Positions 26,644 to 35,543 of a DNA stretch of 48,277 nt are shown piece by piece. This DNA is from Psychrobacter sp. GTDB lineage: Bacteria; Pseudomonadota; Gammaproteobacteria; Pseudomonadales; Moraxellaceae. Position 1 is the stretch's first letter. Every line of letters begins with the position of its first letter. The notes under the pieces were generated by a model. The model was not told the origin of the DNA, made no database searches, and worked only from the letters and a program-made list of their open reading frames with translations. Made by a program: the position numbers and the translations under genes. The stretch spans positions 1-48,277 of the forward strand of contig NZ_JAGLBC010000005.1 in assembly GCF_018260395.1 (NCBI RefSeq), given 5' to 3'.

Positions 26644-28513
26644 CTAATGATCAATCGCTTCTGCAGCACCGCGTGGGGAGCGAACACTTTCCACCAACTG
26701 TTGAATGTGCAGTGGAGGCGCTTGAGTTGCATAAGAGACTAAGAAGGCTACGATAAAGTTAATGAGCGCTCCAATCACCCCAAATGACAAGGGTGAAATG
26801 CCCAATAACCAATACTCAGCAGTATCAGGGAAGTTAGCGGTATCTGGAATAAACAACCAACCTTTGTACATAAAGATGTATACCAAGGTAGTGATTAGAC
26901 CGGCCAACATACCAGCAATGGCACCATAGTTATTAATGCGTTTTGAAAAAATACCCATCATTAACGCTGGGAATAATGAAGCACCAGCAATACCAAAGGC
27001 AAGAGCCACAACTTGAGCTGCAAAACCAGGCGGATTAATGCCTAGATAGGTGGCAATAACGATGGCAACACCCATAGATATACGTGCCACCATCAGCTCC
27101 CCTTTATCGCTAATGTCTGGGTTGAAGTTTCGTTTCACCAAGTCATGACTAATTGCAGAAGAAATGGCCAATAGTAAACCTGCAGCGGTAGATAATGCAG
27201 CCGCCAAACCACCAGCAGCAATTAAACCAATAACCCAAGGTGGTAAATTGGCAATCTCAGGGTTGGCCAAGACCATAATGTCATTATTAACGTCAAGCTC
27301 GTTACCTGCCAAGCCCGCTTTAGCAAATTTACCGTCTAGCTCCGAGGCATGAGCCATTTCAGCATCTTTAACAGCGATAGTGGCCGCCGCAACATCACCG
27401 CCTGATTTCTCGGCAGTGGCTAAGGCAGCTTTTGCTGAACCTAAGCCGCTATCGTTATACATTTGAATGCGACCATCACCATTTAAATCGTTGTACTGAA
27501 TCAACCCTGTATTTTCCCAAGTTTGCATCCAGCTTGGACGCTCTTTGTAATTTATGGCAGGAGCATTAACCCCTTGAGGATAAACAGTATCAATTAAGTT
27601 TAAACGAGCCATAGCACCAACAGCTGGCGCGGTAAAATATAGTAGGGCAATAAATACTAATGCCCAGCCAGCTGACCAGCGCGCATCAGCAACTTTTAGT
27701 ACAGTAAAAAAGCGAATAATAACGTGTGGAAGACCAGCGGTACCAATCATTAGCGATAAGGTAAATAGCACCATATTTAGCTTATTGGGGACATCAGCTG
27801 TGTAAGCGGTAAAACCCAACTCAGTCACTACCTGATCAAGTTTAGTCAGCAGAGGGATTCCAGATTCAGTATGATTTGAAAACAGGCCCAATCCTGGGAT
27901 AGGGTTACCCGTTAACTCAAGTGAAATGAATACAGCAGGAATGGTATAAGCAATAATCAGAACCACATACTGAGCCACCTGAGTATAAGTGATACCCTTC
28001 ATACCGCCCAGTACGGCGTAGAAAAACACCACGAATGCAGCAATAATAAGACCAGTAGTATTTTCTACCTCTAAGAAGCGTGAGAATGCAACGCCTGCAC
28101 CGGTCATTTGTCCAATGACATATGTTGTCGAAGCAATGATTAAACAGGCCACAGCTACTAAAGCGGCTGTCTTTGAATAGAAGCGATCGCCAATAAAGTC
28201 AGGAACCGTATACTTACCAAATTTACGTAAGTAAGGCGCCAATAGCATAGCCAATAAGACGTAGCCACCTGTCCAACCCATTAGATAGGTGGAAGCACCC
28301 ATAACCGCCAGCAGCCAATAAACCTGCCATAGAGATAAACGAGGCCGCACTCATCCAGTCTGCACCGGTTGCCATGCCATTTAATACGGGATGAACCCCA
28401 CCGCCGGCGACATAAAACTCTTTAGTAGATCCTGCTCTTGCCCAAATAGCAATGCCAAAATAGAGTAGGAAGGATGCGCCGACAAATAAAATATTGATTG
28501 TAAACTGACTCAT
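26644..28513 (-). pseudogene. Na+/solute symporter large subunit, frameshifted
   Basis: The two overlapping track ORFs (28223-28513 and 26644-28350) are one gene of the SSS family, VC_2705-like large-subunit type. The first frame encodes [15 protein letters not shown] ... [13 protein letters not shown], and the second continues with [41 protein letters not shown]. Removing one G from the GGG at 28298-28300 (CCC on the plus strand) restores a 622-residue protein with about a dozen membrane helices. The DLNGDGRI loop is present, as I recall it being in other members of this subfamily. Everything after the shift is intact, so this is a recent mutation, a sequencing error or phase variation. The small-subunit gene just upstream is whole. 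Confidence 0.85.
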
Positions 28514-28516
28514 AAC

Positions 28517-28777
28517 TTACTCCTCATCTAAGCCGTATTGTTTATCCAGCTTATTCATACGCCAAGCGTAGAAGAAGATGAGAATAATAAAGGTGATTAT
28601 CGAGCCCTGTTGAGCGAACCAGAAACCTAAATCAGCGCCACCGAATTTTATACCCGCCAATAGTGGACGGAATAAAATACCACAACCATATGAGCAAAAA
28701 GCCCAGATAAAAAGACATATTAGAATCAGACGGACATTGGCTTTCCAATAGCCTGACGAATCTTGCGAGGGATTCAT
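28517..28777 (-). CDS. Na+/solute symporter small subunit (DUF4212)
   Basis: An 86-residue two-helix membrane protein of the DUF4212 family, which accompanies VC_2705-type symporter large subunits. It has YWKANVRLILICLFIWAF, the family GYW...N entry into helix one, and ends in a polar RMNKLDKQYGLDEE tail. The track start at 28798 lacks a good ribosome site. The ATG at 28777 has AAGGAG 8 bases upstream. It is directly followed, 3 bp later, by the large subunit, so the two form an operon and probably a complex. Confidence 0.9.
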   Translation of the reverse strand: MNPSQDSSGYWKANVRLILICLFIWAFCSYGCGILFRPLLAGIKFGGADLGFWFAQQGSIITFIILIFFYAWRMNKLDKQYGLDEE

Positions 28778-28798
28778 AAGACAAACTCCTTTTGTCAT

Positions 28799-29307
28799 AG
28801 AGGGTGTAAATTACAACCCTTATAGAAAACTGCTTCCTGCAGTAAAAAGATTAATATTAATATTGTTTAATTTATCTTCCTAAAATAAACCAGATTGTAT
28901 CAAGTTAGTTACTTTAAGATATTTTAGTTTACAGTTGTCTACCTAGTATATCAATTAAATAATTTAAAAAAAATTAACATTATAAATTAGTAAAACTAAA
29001 ATTCATTAAATATAAATTATCTGTAGATTAATGATGAGTTGGTATTGTGATTGAGTCTAAATTTTTATAGAATGACCAACTTATTTTAATACCAGTTTTA
29101 TTGATCGAGATATGATTTAGCTTTTAAAAATCGCCCCTATTGTAAATAGCCCTATTTTCATTGATTTATTTAGCTATTAATTTAGCTAGTGATTTAACTA
29201 TCTATTAATTGAGTTGTTTGTCGCATCAAGATCCAATTTTATTCTTTTGGTCAAAGCTGCTTTACGACTTGTTATCTATAAATGGTTAGGGTAAAAGGAG
29301 AATGACA
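28799..29307. promoter_or_regulatory. Divergent control region between two sodium symporters
   Basis: About 500 bp of AT-rich DNA with no ORF. Near 29101-29140, TTGATC, a 17-base spacer and TTAAAA are followed by a GC-rich CGCCCC discriminator. The 14-mer AAAATCGCCCCTAT is shared with the gltA-sdhC spacer. I looked for a glycine riboswitch, common upstream of such symporters in other bacteria, and saw none. Confidence 0.4.
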
Positions 29308-30816
29308 ATGCTTGAGCAACCGAATGCCTTTACTGAAGGGTTTAATGCGTTTGTAGATTGGGGTAATGGGATAATCTGGGGAAGTGACTCCTGGTTAATC
29401 ATGAACAATCCTTGGTATGGCCTTTTAGTTTTTGTACTTATTGGGGCAGGTTTGTATTTTACAGTGGCGACTCGTTTTATTCAGTTTCGCCATTTTGGAC
29501 ACATGTGGAACCTTTTACGATCTTCGGGTCAAGGACGAAAAGAGGGCGGCATTAGTTCTTTTGAAGCTTTGATGACATCTCTGGCTGCTCGTGTCGGTAC
29601 TGGTAACTTAGCGGGTGTAGCCATTGCGGTGTATATTGGCGGACCTGGGGCAGTATTCTGGATGTGGATCACAGCAATTTTAGGTATGTCCACCAGCTTT
29701 ATTGAATCTACACTGGCTCAAGCTTATAAGGTGCCGCATGAAGACAATGTATATCGCGGAGGTCCTGCATATTATATTGAAAAAGGTTTAGGTCAACGCT
29801 GGATGGCAATATTCTTCTCGCTTTGCCTATTGGTTGCCTTTGGTTTAGCCTTTAATGGCGTTCAAGCAAACTCTATCGCACAAGCTACGAACCAAGCCTT
29901 TGATACCCCTAGTTGGGTAACTGGCTTGGTATTGGTAGTATTGGTAGCGCCTGTGGTATTTGGAGGACTACGCTCAGTGGCCAAAGTTGCGGGTAAGGTA
30001 GTGCCTATCATGGCTATTTTGTACGTGGGATTAGCGCTATATATTATCGTAACCAATATTACTCAGTTTCCAGCAGCGATTGCTTTAATTTTTAAGTCAG
30101 CATTTGGGTTCGAGCAAGCAGCAGGTGGTGTTCTAGGCTATGGTATTGCTCAAGCAATGATCAATGGTATTAAGCGTGGTTTATTCTCAAACGAAGCAGG
30201 GATGGGATCAGCCCCGAACGCAGCAGCCACAGCCAAGAGTCACCCTGACCACCCAGCAGTTCAAGGCTTTATGCAAATGTTAGGGGTTTTCATTGATACT
30301 TTGGTAATTTGTTCTGCCACTGCTGCTATTATTATTTTGTCAGGGGTTATTGGCGATCCAAACGTAGAAGAGGAAGGGATTAAACTGACTCAGTTGGCGT
30401 TATCGAAGTTTGTAGGTGACTGGGGTATCTACTTTGTGGCCGTGGCTATCTTCTTCTTTGCTTTTACCTCTATTATTGCCAATTATAGTTATGGCGAGTC
30501 AAACTTAGAGTTTATCTCCGGTCATAAAAGTGCCAAAGTGCCGATTATAATTTTTCGTTTCTTAGTATTGGTTATGGTGTTCATTGGTTCTGTGGCTAGT
30601 TTGCCAGCTATTTGGAACTTCGCCGATCTATCAATGGGTCTGATGGCGTTAACCAACTTGGTGGCGATAGTTATTTTATCGCCTGTAGCGCTACGAGTAC
30701 TGCGTGACTATGAGCGTCAGGTAAAAGAAGGAAAAACACTTGAACAAATCACTTTTGATCCTGATCGGTTCAAAAAATTAAAAGATGAAGCAAACCGTGA
30801 CGCTTGGAAAGATTAA
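29308..30816 (+). CDS. Sodium:alanine/glycine symporter (AGCS family)
   Basis: Inner-membrane transporter that brings small neutral amino acids in with Na+. Typical AGCS segments are VATRFIQFRHFGHMW, SLAARVGTGNLAGVAIAVYIGGPGAVFWMW, GGPAYYIEKGLGQRWMA and NGIKRGLFSNEAGMGSAPNAAA (shown in parts by family memory). About ten membrane helices span 502 residues. Of two nearby ATGs I choose 29308, which has AAAGGAG at 8-base spacing; the track uses 29302. It converges with the ETF-QO gene at a shared terminator. Substrate specificity among alanine, glycine and serine cannot be told from sequence alone. Confidence 0.93.
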   Translation: MLEQPNAFTEGFNAFVDWGNGIIWGSDSWLIMNNPWYGLLVFVLIGAGLYFTVATRFIQFRHFGHMWNLLRSSGQGRKEGGISSFEALMTSLAARVGTGNLAGVAIAVYIGGPGAVFWMWITAILGMSTSFIESTLAQAYKVPHEDNVYRGGPAYYIEKGLGQRWMAIFFSLCLLVAFGLAFNGVQANSIAQATNQAFDTPSWVTGLVLVVLVAPVVFGGLRSVAKVAGKVVPIMAILYVGLALYIIVTNITQFPAAIALIFKSAFGFEQAAGGVLGYGIAQAMINGIKRGLFSNEAGMGSAPNAAATAKSHPDHPAVQGFMQMLGVFIDTLVICSATAAIIILSGVIGDPNVEEEGIKLTQLALSKFVGDWGIYFVAVAIFFFAFTSIIANYSYGESNLEFISGHKSAKVPIIIFRFLVLVMVFIGSVASLPAIWNFADLSMGLMALTNLVAIVILSPVALRVLRDYERQVKEGKTLEQITFDPDRFKKLKDEANRDAWKD

Positions 30817-30865
30817 CTAGCTTTAAAATACTAGCTATTAAATTCTACCTATAGCGTATAACTAA

Positions 30866-30894
30866 AAAACCCCGTTCATTTTGAACGGGGTTTT
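30866..30894. terminator. Bidirectional Rho-independent terminator
   Basis: Perfect 13-bp arms AAAACCCCGTTCA / TGAACGGGGTTTT enclose a 3-base loop and have U-rich tails on both strands. It serves the AGCS symporter gene and the convergent ETF-QO gene. Confidence 0.9.
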
Positions 30895-30944
30895 CATTTA
30901 TCTATCTATTAGCAATAAAATAGCTAAGATCAGCTACCTGTATT

Positions 30945-31016
30945 CTTTACAGACTTGGATAGTCTTACCTATTGGGATAGTTTTACATGTTTGGATAGTC
31001 TTACATATTTGGATAG
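30945..31016. repeat. 4 x 18-bp tandem repeat spanning the ETF-QO stop codon
   Basis: On the minus strand, the unit CTATCCAAATATGTAAGA encodes the conserved end YPNM and the stop. Three diverged copies follow it downstream at exactly 18-bp spacing. The coding copy is the recognisable parent. Confidence 0.85.
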
Positions 31017-32668
31017 TTAGGACCGCCACCACCTTCAGGAGCTACCCAAGTGATGTTTTGTGAAGGGTCTTTAATATCACAAGTCTTACAGTGCACACAG
31101 TTTTGAGCGTTAATAACGAACTTAGCGCCTTCTGCATCTTTAACAATCTCATATACCCCAGCTGGACAATAGCGCTGTGCAGGCTCTGCGTAGATTGGTA
31201 AGTTCACAGTGACTGGTACTGTCGGATCAGTAAGCTTCAAATGACAAGGCTGGTCTTCTGCATGGTTGGTATTAGAGATAAATACTGAAGACAATTTATC
31301 GAAAGTTAACTTACCATCTGGCTTAGGATAGTCTGGCTTATAAGACGTACTGGCTTTATCAAGGCTATCATAATCAGGGGTAGTATCGCGAATAGTTAAT
31401 GGCATTTTACCTTTTAATAAATTATGCTCGATAAAGGTAAATGCGCCACCCATAAACATGCCCATGCGGTGCATTGCAGGTGAGAAGTTACGCACTTCGT
31501 AATTATCTTCATACAACCAAGACTGTTTATACATTGTGGTATAGCTTTCGACTTCATCGTGCTGACGACCGGCTTGCACTGCCTCAAAAATAGCTTCAGC
31601 TGCCAACATACCAGACTTCATTGAAGTATGGGTGCCTTTAATCTTGGCTGGGTTCAAGAATCCAGCATCATCACCTACCAATACACCACCTGGGAAGGTT
31701 AATTTTGGTAACGAATTTAAACCACCTTTGGTTAATGCACGAGCACCATAAGATAAGCGCTTACCGCCTTCTAATACTTGTCTTATAACAGGATGCGTCT
31801 TTAGGCGCTGCATTTCATCAAATGGAGACACATAAGGGTTGTGATACGCTAAGTCAATAACCATACCAAAGCTAACCTGGTTATTTTCATCATGGTATAA
31901 CCACCAGCCACCAGTAGACCCTGTCTCGGTTAATGGCCAACCTAAACCATGCATAACCACACCTGGCTCATGCTTGCTTGGGTCAATGTCCCATAGCTCT
32001 TTAATACCAATACCGTAATGTTGTGGATCGCTGTCTTTATCTAAGCCAAAGCGGCTAATTAAACGCTTACCTAAATGTCCACGGCAACCTTCGGCAAAGA
32101 TTGTGTATTTAGCATTTAATTCATAGCCTGGCTCAAAACCTGATTTATGTGAGCCATCAGACGCCACACCCATATCACCAGTTAGGACACCGCGAACTGA
32201 TCCATCATCGTTATATATAATATCAGAAGCAGGGAAGCCTGGGAACATCATGACTTCAAGCTCTTCAGCTTGCTCAGCCAACCAGCGCACCACATTACCT
32301 AATGAGACTATGTAGTTGCCTTCATTGTGCATTGGGGTAGGTACAAGTGCATTAGGTACATTGGTTGAACGCGTTGCTGAATTTAAATAATAAATTCTAT
32401 CTTCAGTCGCAGGGACATTTAAAGGGGCGCCTTTTTCTTTCCAATCAGGAATAAGCTCATTTAGGGCGCGAGGTTCAATAACTGCACCAGATAAAATATG
32501 AGCCCCAAATTCAGAGCCTTTTTCTACCACACAAACCATAAACTCGTCGTTACCAGCTTCTAGAGCAAGTTGACGCAGACGAATGGCTGCTGAAAGACCA
32601 GAAGGGCCTCCTCCAACAATAACAACATCGAAATCCATTGACTCACGTTCTATTTGTTCATCTTGCAT
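31001..32668 (-). CDS. Electron transfer flavoprotein-ubiquinone oxidoreductase
   Basis: Membrane-associated FAD and 4Fe-4S enzyme that passes electrons from reduced ETF (fatty acid and amino acid oxidation) to ubiquinone. The FAD motif VVIVGGGPSGLSAAIRL is near the start. GSEFGAHILSGAVIEPRAL and the membrane/quinone region PKLTFPGGVLVGDDAGF follow, and the cluster Cys lie in CPAGVYE ... NCVHCKTCDIKDPSQNITW. At 555 residues it is normal. AAGGAG precedes the ATG. The ETF alpha/beta genes are not in this window. The last codons are part of an 18-bp tandem array. Confidence 0.96.
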   Translation of the reverse strand: MQDEQIERESMDFDVVIVGGGPSGLSAAIRLRQLALEAGNDEFMVCVVEKGSEFGAHILSGAVIEPRALNELIPDWKEKGAPLNVPATEDRIYYLNSATRSTNVPNALVPTPMHNEGNYIVSLGNVVRWLAEQAEELEVMMFPGFPASDIIYNDDGSVRGVLTGDMGVASDGSHKSGFEPGYELNAKYTIFAEGCRGHLGKRLISRFGLDKDSDPQHYGIGIKELWDIDPSKHEPGVVMHGLGWPLTETGSTGGWWLYHDENNQVSFGMVIDLAYHNPYVSPFDEMQRLKTHPVIRQVLEGGKRLSYGARALTKGGLNSLPKLTFPGGVLVGDDAGFLNPAKIKGTHTSMKSGMLAAEAIFEAVQAGRQHDEVESYTTMYKQSWLYEDNYEVRNFSPAMHRMGMFMGGAFTFIEHNLLKGKMPLTIRDTTPDYDSLDKASTSYKPDYPKPDGKLTFDKLSSVFISNTNHAEDQPCHLKLTDPTVPVTVNLPIYAEPAQRYCPAGVYEIVKDAEGAKFVINAQNCVHCKTCDIKDPSQNITWVAPEGGGGPNYPNM

Positions 32669-32993
32669 TTGAAACTCCTTATAGCTGGCTTAATCACACC
32701 AACACCATACATTAATGGCAGGTATGAGCACTATTAATTTAATCGCTAGCAAACATTAATTTGAATATCTGTCAATATACCCAATTGTATAATATGCGAC
32801 AACAATTAGACATAAAAAACAGGTCTTTATGTCAGGAGCTGGCGGAAATATAAAAAAAGGGTTGCAGTTAGTTACCCATTATAAAATAAAAGTTGGATAA
32901 AGACGACACGAATTGTGACTCACTCGTGATAAAGTAAGCTTACTTATTGTTTTAACTTAATGTTAGCGAAAATAATTAGAGGAATAAAATAAA
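32669..32993. promoter_or_regulatory. Divergent spacer ETF-QO gene / DUF1285 gene
   Basis: 325 bp of AT-rich DNA between divergent genes. Apart from the promoter candidate above, and the AGAGGAATA ribosome site of the rightward gene, nothing specific is recognised. Confidence 0.5.
32774..32802 (-). promoter_or_regulatory. Candidate sigma-70 promoter for the ETF-QO gene
   Basis: Read on the minus strand: TTGTCG, a 17-base spacer, then TATATT. The -10 lies about 106 bases upstream of the ATG. The hexamers are imperfect, so this is only a plausible site. Confidence 0.35.
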
Positions 32994-33599
32994 ATGCAAT
33001 ATTCAGAACATCAACCAACAGTCTCTAACAGTTTAGATTCATTATCAGAATTTATAAAAAAAGAAAGCAGCGATCGCCGTGGTCGTTCAATTCCGCCTTT
33101 AGATAAGTGGAATCCTGAACGTGAAGCTGATATGGATATGGTTATCAAAGCCAATGGTGAGTGGTGGCATGAGGGCAGCAAGGTGACTCGTCAATCCTTG
33201 GTAGATCTCTTTTCAACCGTGCTTTGGCGAGAGGGGACTGATAATGAACCACAGTATTTTTTAAAAACGCCGGTTGAAAAATTACGCATTCGTGTTGAAG
33301 ATGTGCCTTTTTTAATGACTGAAGTAAATATTATTAAGAACCAAGGTGCGCAGCAAATTGAATTTATTAGCAGTACTGGTGATGTGGTGTATTTAGATGA
33401 TGAGCATCCGCTTGAGATGCGAGATTATCAAGGTGAGCAGCGACCTTATATAGAAGTACGCTTCGGCATGTTGGGTCTTATCTCTCGTAATGTTTTAATG
33501 CATCTCATAAAACTTGGCGACTTGACCGAAGATGGGGATAATACGACTTTGACACTACATAGTGGCGGTAAAGCTTATTCAGTTACTGTTGCAAACTAG
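32994..33599 (+). CDS. DUF1285 family protein
   Basis: A 201-residue cytoplasmic protein of the proteobacterial DUF1285 family. Hallmarks are IPPLDKWNPEREADMDMVIKANGEWWHEGS, LVDLFSTVLWRE and FLKTPVEKLRIRVEDVPFL. The N-terminal 30 residues are a polar extension before the domain. AGAGGAAT is a good ribosome site. Structures of this family show a small two-domain beta-rich fold, but the function is not established. Neighbours (ETF-QO, murI) give no clear clue. Confidence 0.85.
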   Translation: MQYSEHQPTVSNSLDSLSEFIKKESSDRRGRSIPPLDKWNPEREADMDMVIKANGEWWHEGSKVTRQSLVDLFSTVLWREGTDNEPQYFLKTPVEKLRIRVEDVPFLMTEVNIIKNQGAQQIEFISSTGDVVYLDDEHPLEMRDYQGEQRPYIEVRFGMLGLISRNVLMHLIKLGDLTEDGDNTTLTLHSGGKAYSVTVAN

Positions 33600-33735
33600 T
33601 CTTTAATTAATTATCCTGAATAAAACAAGTTAACCTCAATCAACCCAATGATTACCAATTAAACTAGCATTAAGCTAGCGTAGTTGTCTGATTGGGCTGG
33701 TTATGATGTTCTACAAAGGTAGCAATATATAGGTC

Positions 33736-34818
33736 ATGACAACCGCTGTGAACACACAATCTATTAATTTTAGCTCTTCTGACCCTGCTCCCATTGGTAT
33801 TTTTGACTCTGGTGTAGGTGGCTTGTCGGTCTACTTACACCTTAAACAGCAGATGCCAAATGAAAGTTATCTTTATTATGCCGATACTCTAAATGTCCCT
33901 TATGGGTCTAGATCAAGTACAGAAATAAAAGATTTAACTTTATTGGCAGTGGATTGGTTAGTTGCTTCAGGTTGTAAGTTGGTTGTTATAGCTTGCAACA
34001 GTGCTTCAGCTTATGGTCTACAATTGGCTCGTCAAAAGTACCCCAATGTTCCGATAGTGGGTTTAGTGCCTGCCTTAAAGCCAGCAGTCTTAAGCAGTAA
34101 TAGTAAAAGCGTGGCGGTTTTAGCCACTAAAGCTACTTTAGATGGCGAGTTATTAAACACAGTTATCAAAGATTATGCCTATCCTGCTCAAGTTAATGTA
34201 GTCAAATGGTTTAATCCCAATCTTGTGCCTTGGGTAGAAGCGGGTATGCCACTAGACTGTGAAACACCCAAGCAGTTAAAGGCACAGTTAAAGCATTTTT
34301 ATGAGCAAAAAGTTGATCATTTAGTTCTAGGCTGTACTCATTACCCTTTCTTTAGAGACTTTGTGCTAGCTGAGGTAGCCAATGAGAACTTAGACATTAA
34401 AGTACTCGACTCAGGAGCTGCAATTGCCGCTAGAGTTAAAGCTTTATTAACGCAGTCAAAGTCTTTGGTATCCTCGAAGCTTACCAATGGTTCCAAAAAT
34501 GACTTATATGTTGGATATACTTCTGCTTATAACCCTACTTATTCTTTCAATCCTAATCATTCCAAAAGCTCTGCACTTATTCAGAGCATCGCCTTGGATA
34601 CTATTGAGAATAAAACTCCAAGCTTAAACCCATATCAAGATCTACTCCAAATACAAAATGAAACTCAAGACATAGATCATACTATTAAAGCCTGTAAAAA
34701 TGATGAAAATTTAACTCCCCTACACGCTGGGTTGTCTTTTTTTGTCTCTGACCCGAAAGCGAACTTAGCAGAGGTATCGCGAATGGTACAACGCCTAATT
34801 TTTCGTAAATCTCTTTAA
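33736..34818 (+). CDS. murI: Glutamate racemase with internal insertion
   Basis: Makes D-glutamate for peptidoglycan. Core motifs are present: IGIFDSGVGGLSV, YYADTLNVPYGSRS, the first catalytic Cys in ACNSAS (about 87) and the second in LGCTHYPFF (about 200). The protein is 360 residues, against 265-285 for most MurI. The excess is a segment of about 85 residues (about 243-327) after the usual GAAIAARVKALL, before the terminal LSFFVSDPKANLAEVSRMV. The insert is polar, Asn/Ser/Lys-rich, without recognised motifs, and lies away from the active site. ACNSAS instead of the common ACNTA is a mild variant. Confidence 0.93.
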   Translation: MTTAVNTQSINFSSSDPAPIGIFDSGVGGLSVYLHLKQQMPNESYLYYADTLNVPYGSRSSTEIKDLTLLAVDWLVASGCKLVVIACNSASAYGLQLARQKYPNVPIVGLVPALKPAVLSSNSKSVAVLATKATLDGELLNTVIKDYAYPAQVNVVKWFNPNLVPWVEAGMPLDCETPKQLKAQLKHFYEQKVDHLVLGCTHYPFFRDFVLAEVANENLDIKVLDSGAAIAARVKALLTQSKSLVSSKLTNGSKNDLYVGYTSAYNPTYSFNPNHSKSSALIQSIALDTIENKTPSLNPYQDLLQIQNETQDIDHTIKACKNDENLTPLHAGLSFFVSDPKANLAEVSRMVQRLIFRKSL

Positions 34819-34859
34819 ACCACTTATAACACTCTAGGTATTGTTCCAGCTTTGACTAT

Positions 34860-34903
34860 TTCAAACTAAGCCTTATTCAAATTCGAACTAAGCATTATTC
34901 AAA
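34860..34903. repeat. 2 x 22-bp tandem repeat downstream of murI
   Basis: Two copies differing at two positions (TTCAAACTAAGCCTTATT... and TTCGAACTAAGCATTATT...) lie 41 bp past the murI stop. A partial third copy follows. Confidence 0.65.
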
Positions 34904-35105
34904 CTTTGTGGATTATGTTACCAAAAGCATGCCTTGTTAATATAATAGATACGAGTTTTGTTTGTTTAACTCAGAAGCTTACAGTAGAATTTAGGTCTGC
35001 AATAATCAATTGTTGAACAAAAACTAACTCTTAAATATAGAATTAAATGTTAAGTTAGTAGCTATAAATATAAATTTATGACCAGAGTGGTCTGAGGAAA
35101 ATGAT

Positions 35106-35402
35106 ATGTCTAATCCAAATAATGATAAATTAAAAGAAGAAATCAACCACTTAGAAGACTCTATGCACGATGCCGAAAAGCCTCATACTTTGGAGGAGCA
35201 AGTGGCAGACATGAAGCGTCGTGGCATCGATCCTAGTAAATCATATAAAGAATGGGATGATCAAAAAGAAGACGATTGGGGTAATGAGACTTGGAAAGAA
35301 AATGGTAAGTGGGAGCATAAAACTCCTGAAGACTTAGATCCAAAAGCTAAAGAAGAGTGGGACGGCGAGAATGGTAAGCCAAATCCACCTCCTATTGTTT
35401 AA
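35106..35402 (+). CDS. Small acidic hydrophilic hypothetical protein
   Basis: A 98-residue protein almost without hydrophobic residues, rich in Asp, Glu, Lys, Trp, Asn and Pro. The first half may form a short helix (KLKEEINHLEDSMHDAEK). The second is Trp-rich (KEWDDQKEDDWGNETWKENGKW) and ends in a Pro-rich tail NPPPIV. TGAGGAAAA precedes the ATG, and the gene has its own downstream terminator, so it looks like an expressed monocistronic gene. I do not recognise the family; it is likely disordered in part. Confidence 0.75.
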   Translation: MSNPNNDKLKEEINHLEDSMHDAEKPHTLEEQVADMKRRGIDPSKSYKEWDDQKEDDWGNETWKENGKWEHKTPEDLDPKAKEEWDGENGKPNPPPIV

Positions 35403-35480
35403 CATCATTTATCATAACCATTAAATCATTATCTGTTAAAAAATTTTCTAATTATAGTCTCAAAATAACAGTCTCAAACA

Positions 35481-35517
35481 AAAGCCACCCAATTAGATGA
35501 TTGAGTGGCTTTTTTGA
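35481..35517. terminator. Bidirectional Rho-independent terminator
   Basis: AAAGCCACCCAAT pairs with ATTGAGTGGCTTT with one mismatch, loop UAGAUG, followed by U on the plus strand and preceded by A on that strand. It serves the acidic protein gene and the convergent transglycosylase gene. Confidence 0.85.
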
Positions 35518-35543
35518 TTTTAAGGAATGTACAGAGCTGTGAG

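Noticed and set aside
27477-27494. EF-hand-like DLNGDGRI loop in the symporter as a novel calcium sensor
   Set aside because: From recollection of the family, an acidic DxNxDG-type loop at this position is usual for VC_2705-like symporters, so it is not peculiar to this gene.
28223-28350. Programmed ribosomal frameshift in the symporter
   Set aside because: There is no slippery heptamer or downstream pseudoknot evident at GGTTATGGGTGC. A single-base insertion explains the data more simply.
28799-29307. Glycine riboswitch upstream of the AGCS symporter gene
   Set aside because: These switches regulate such transporters elsewhere, but the region is too AT-rich and lacks the conserved G-rich cores and paired helices.
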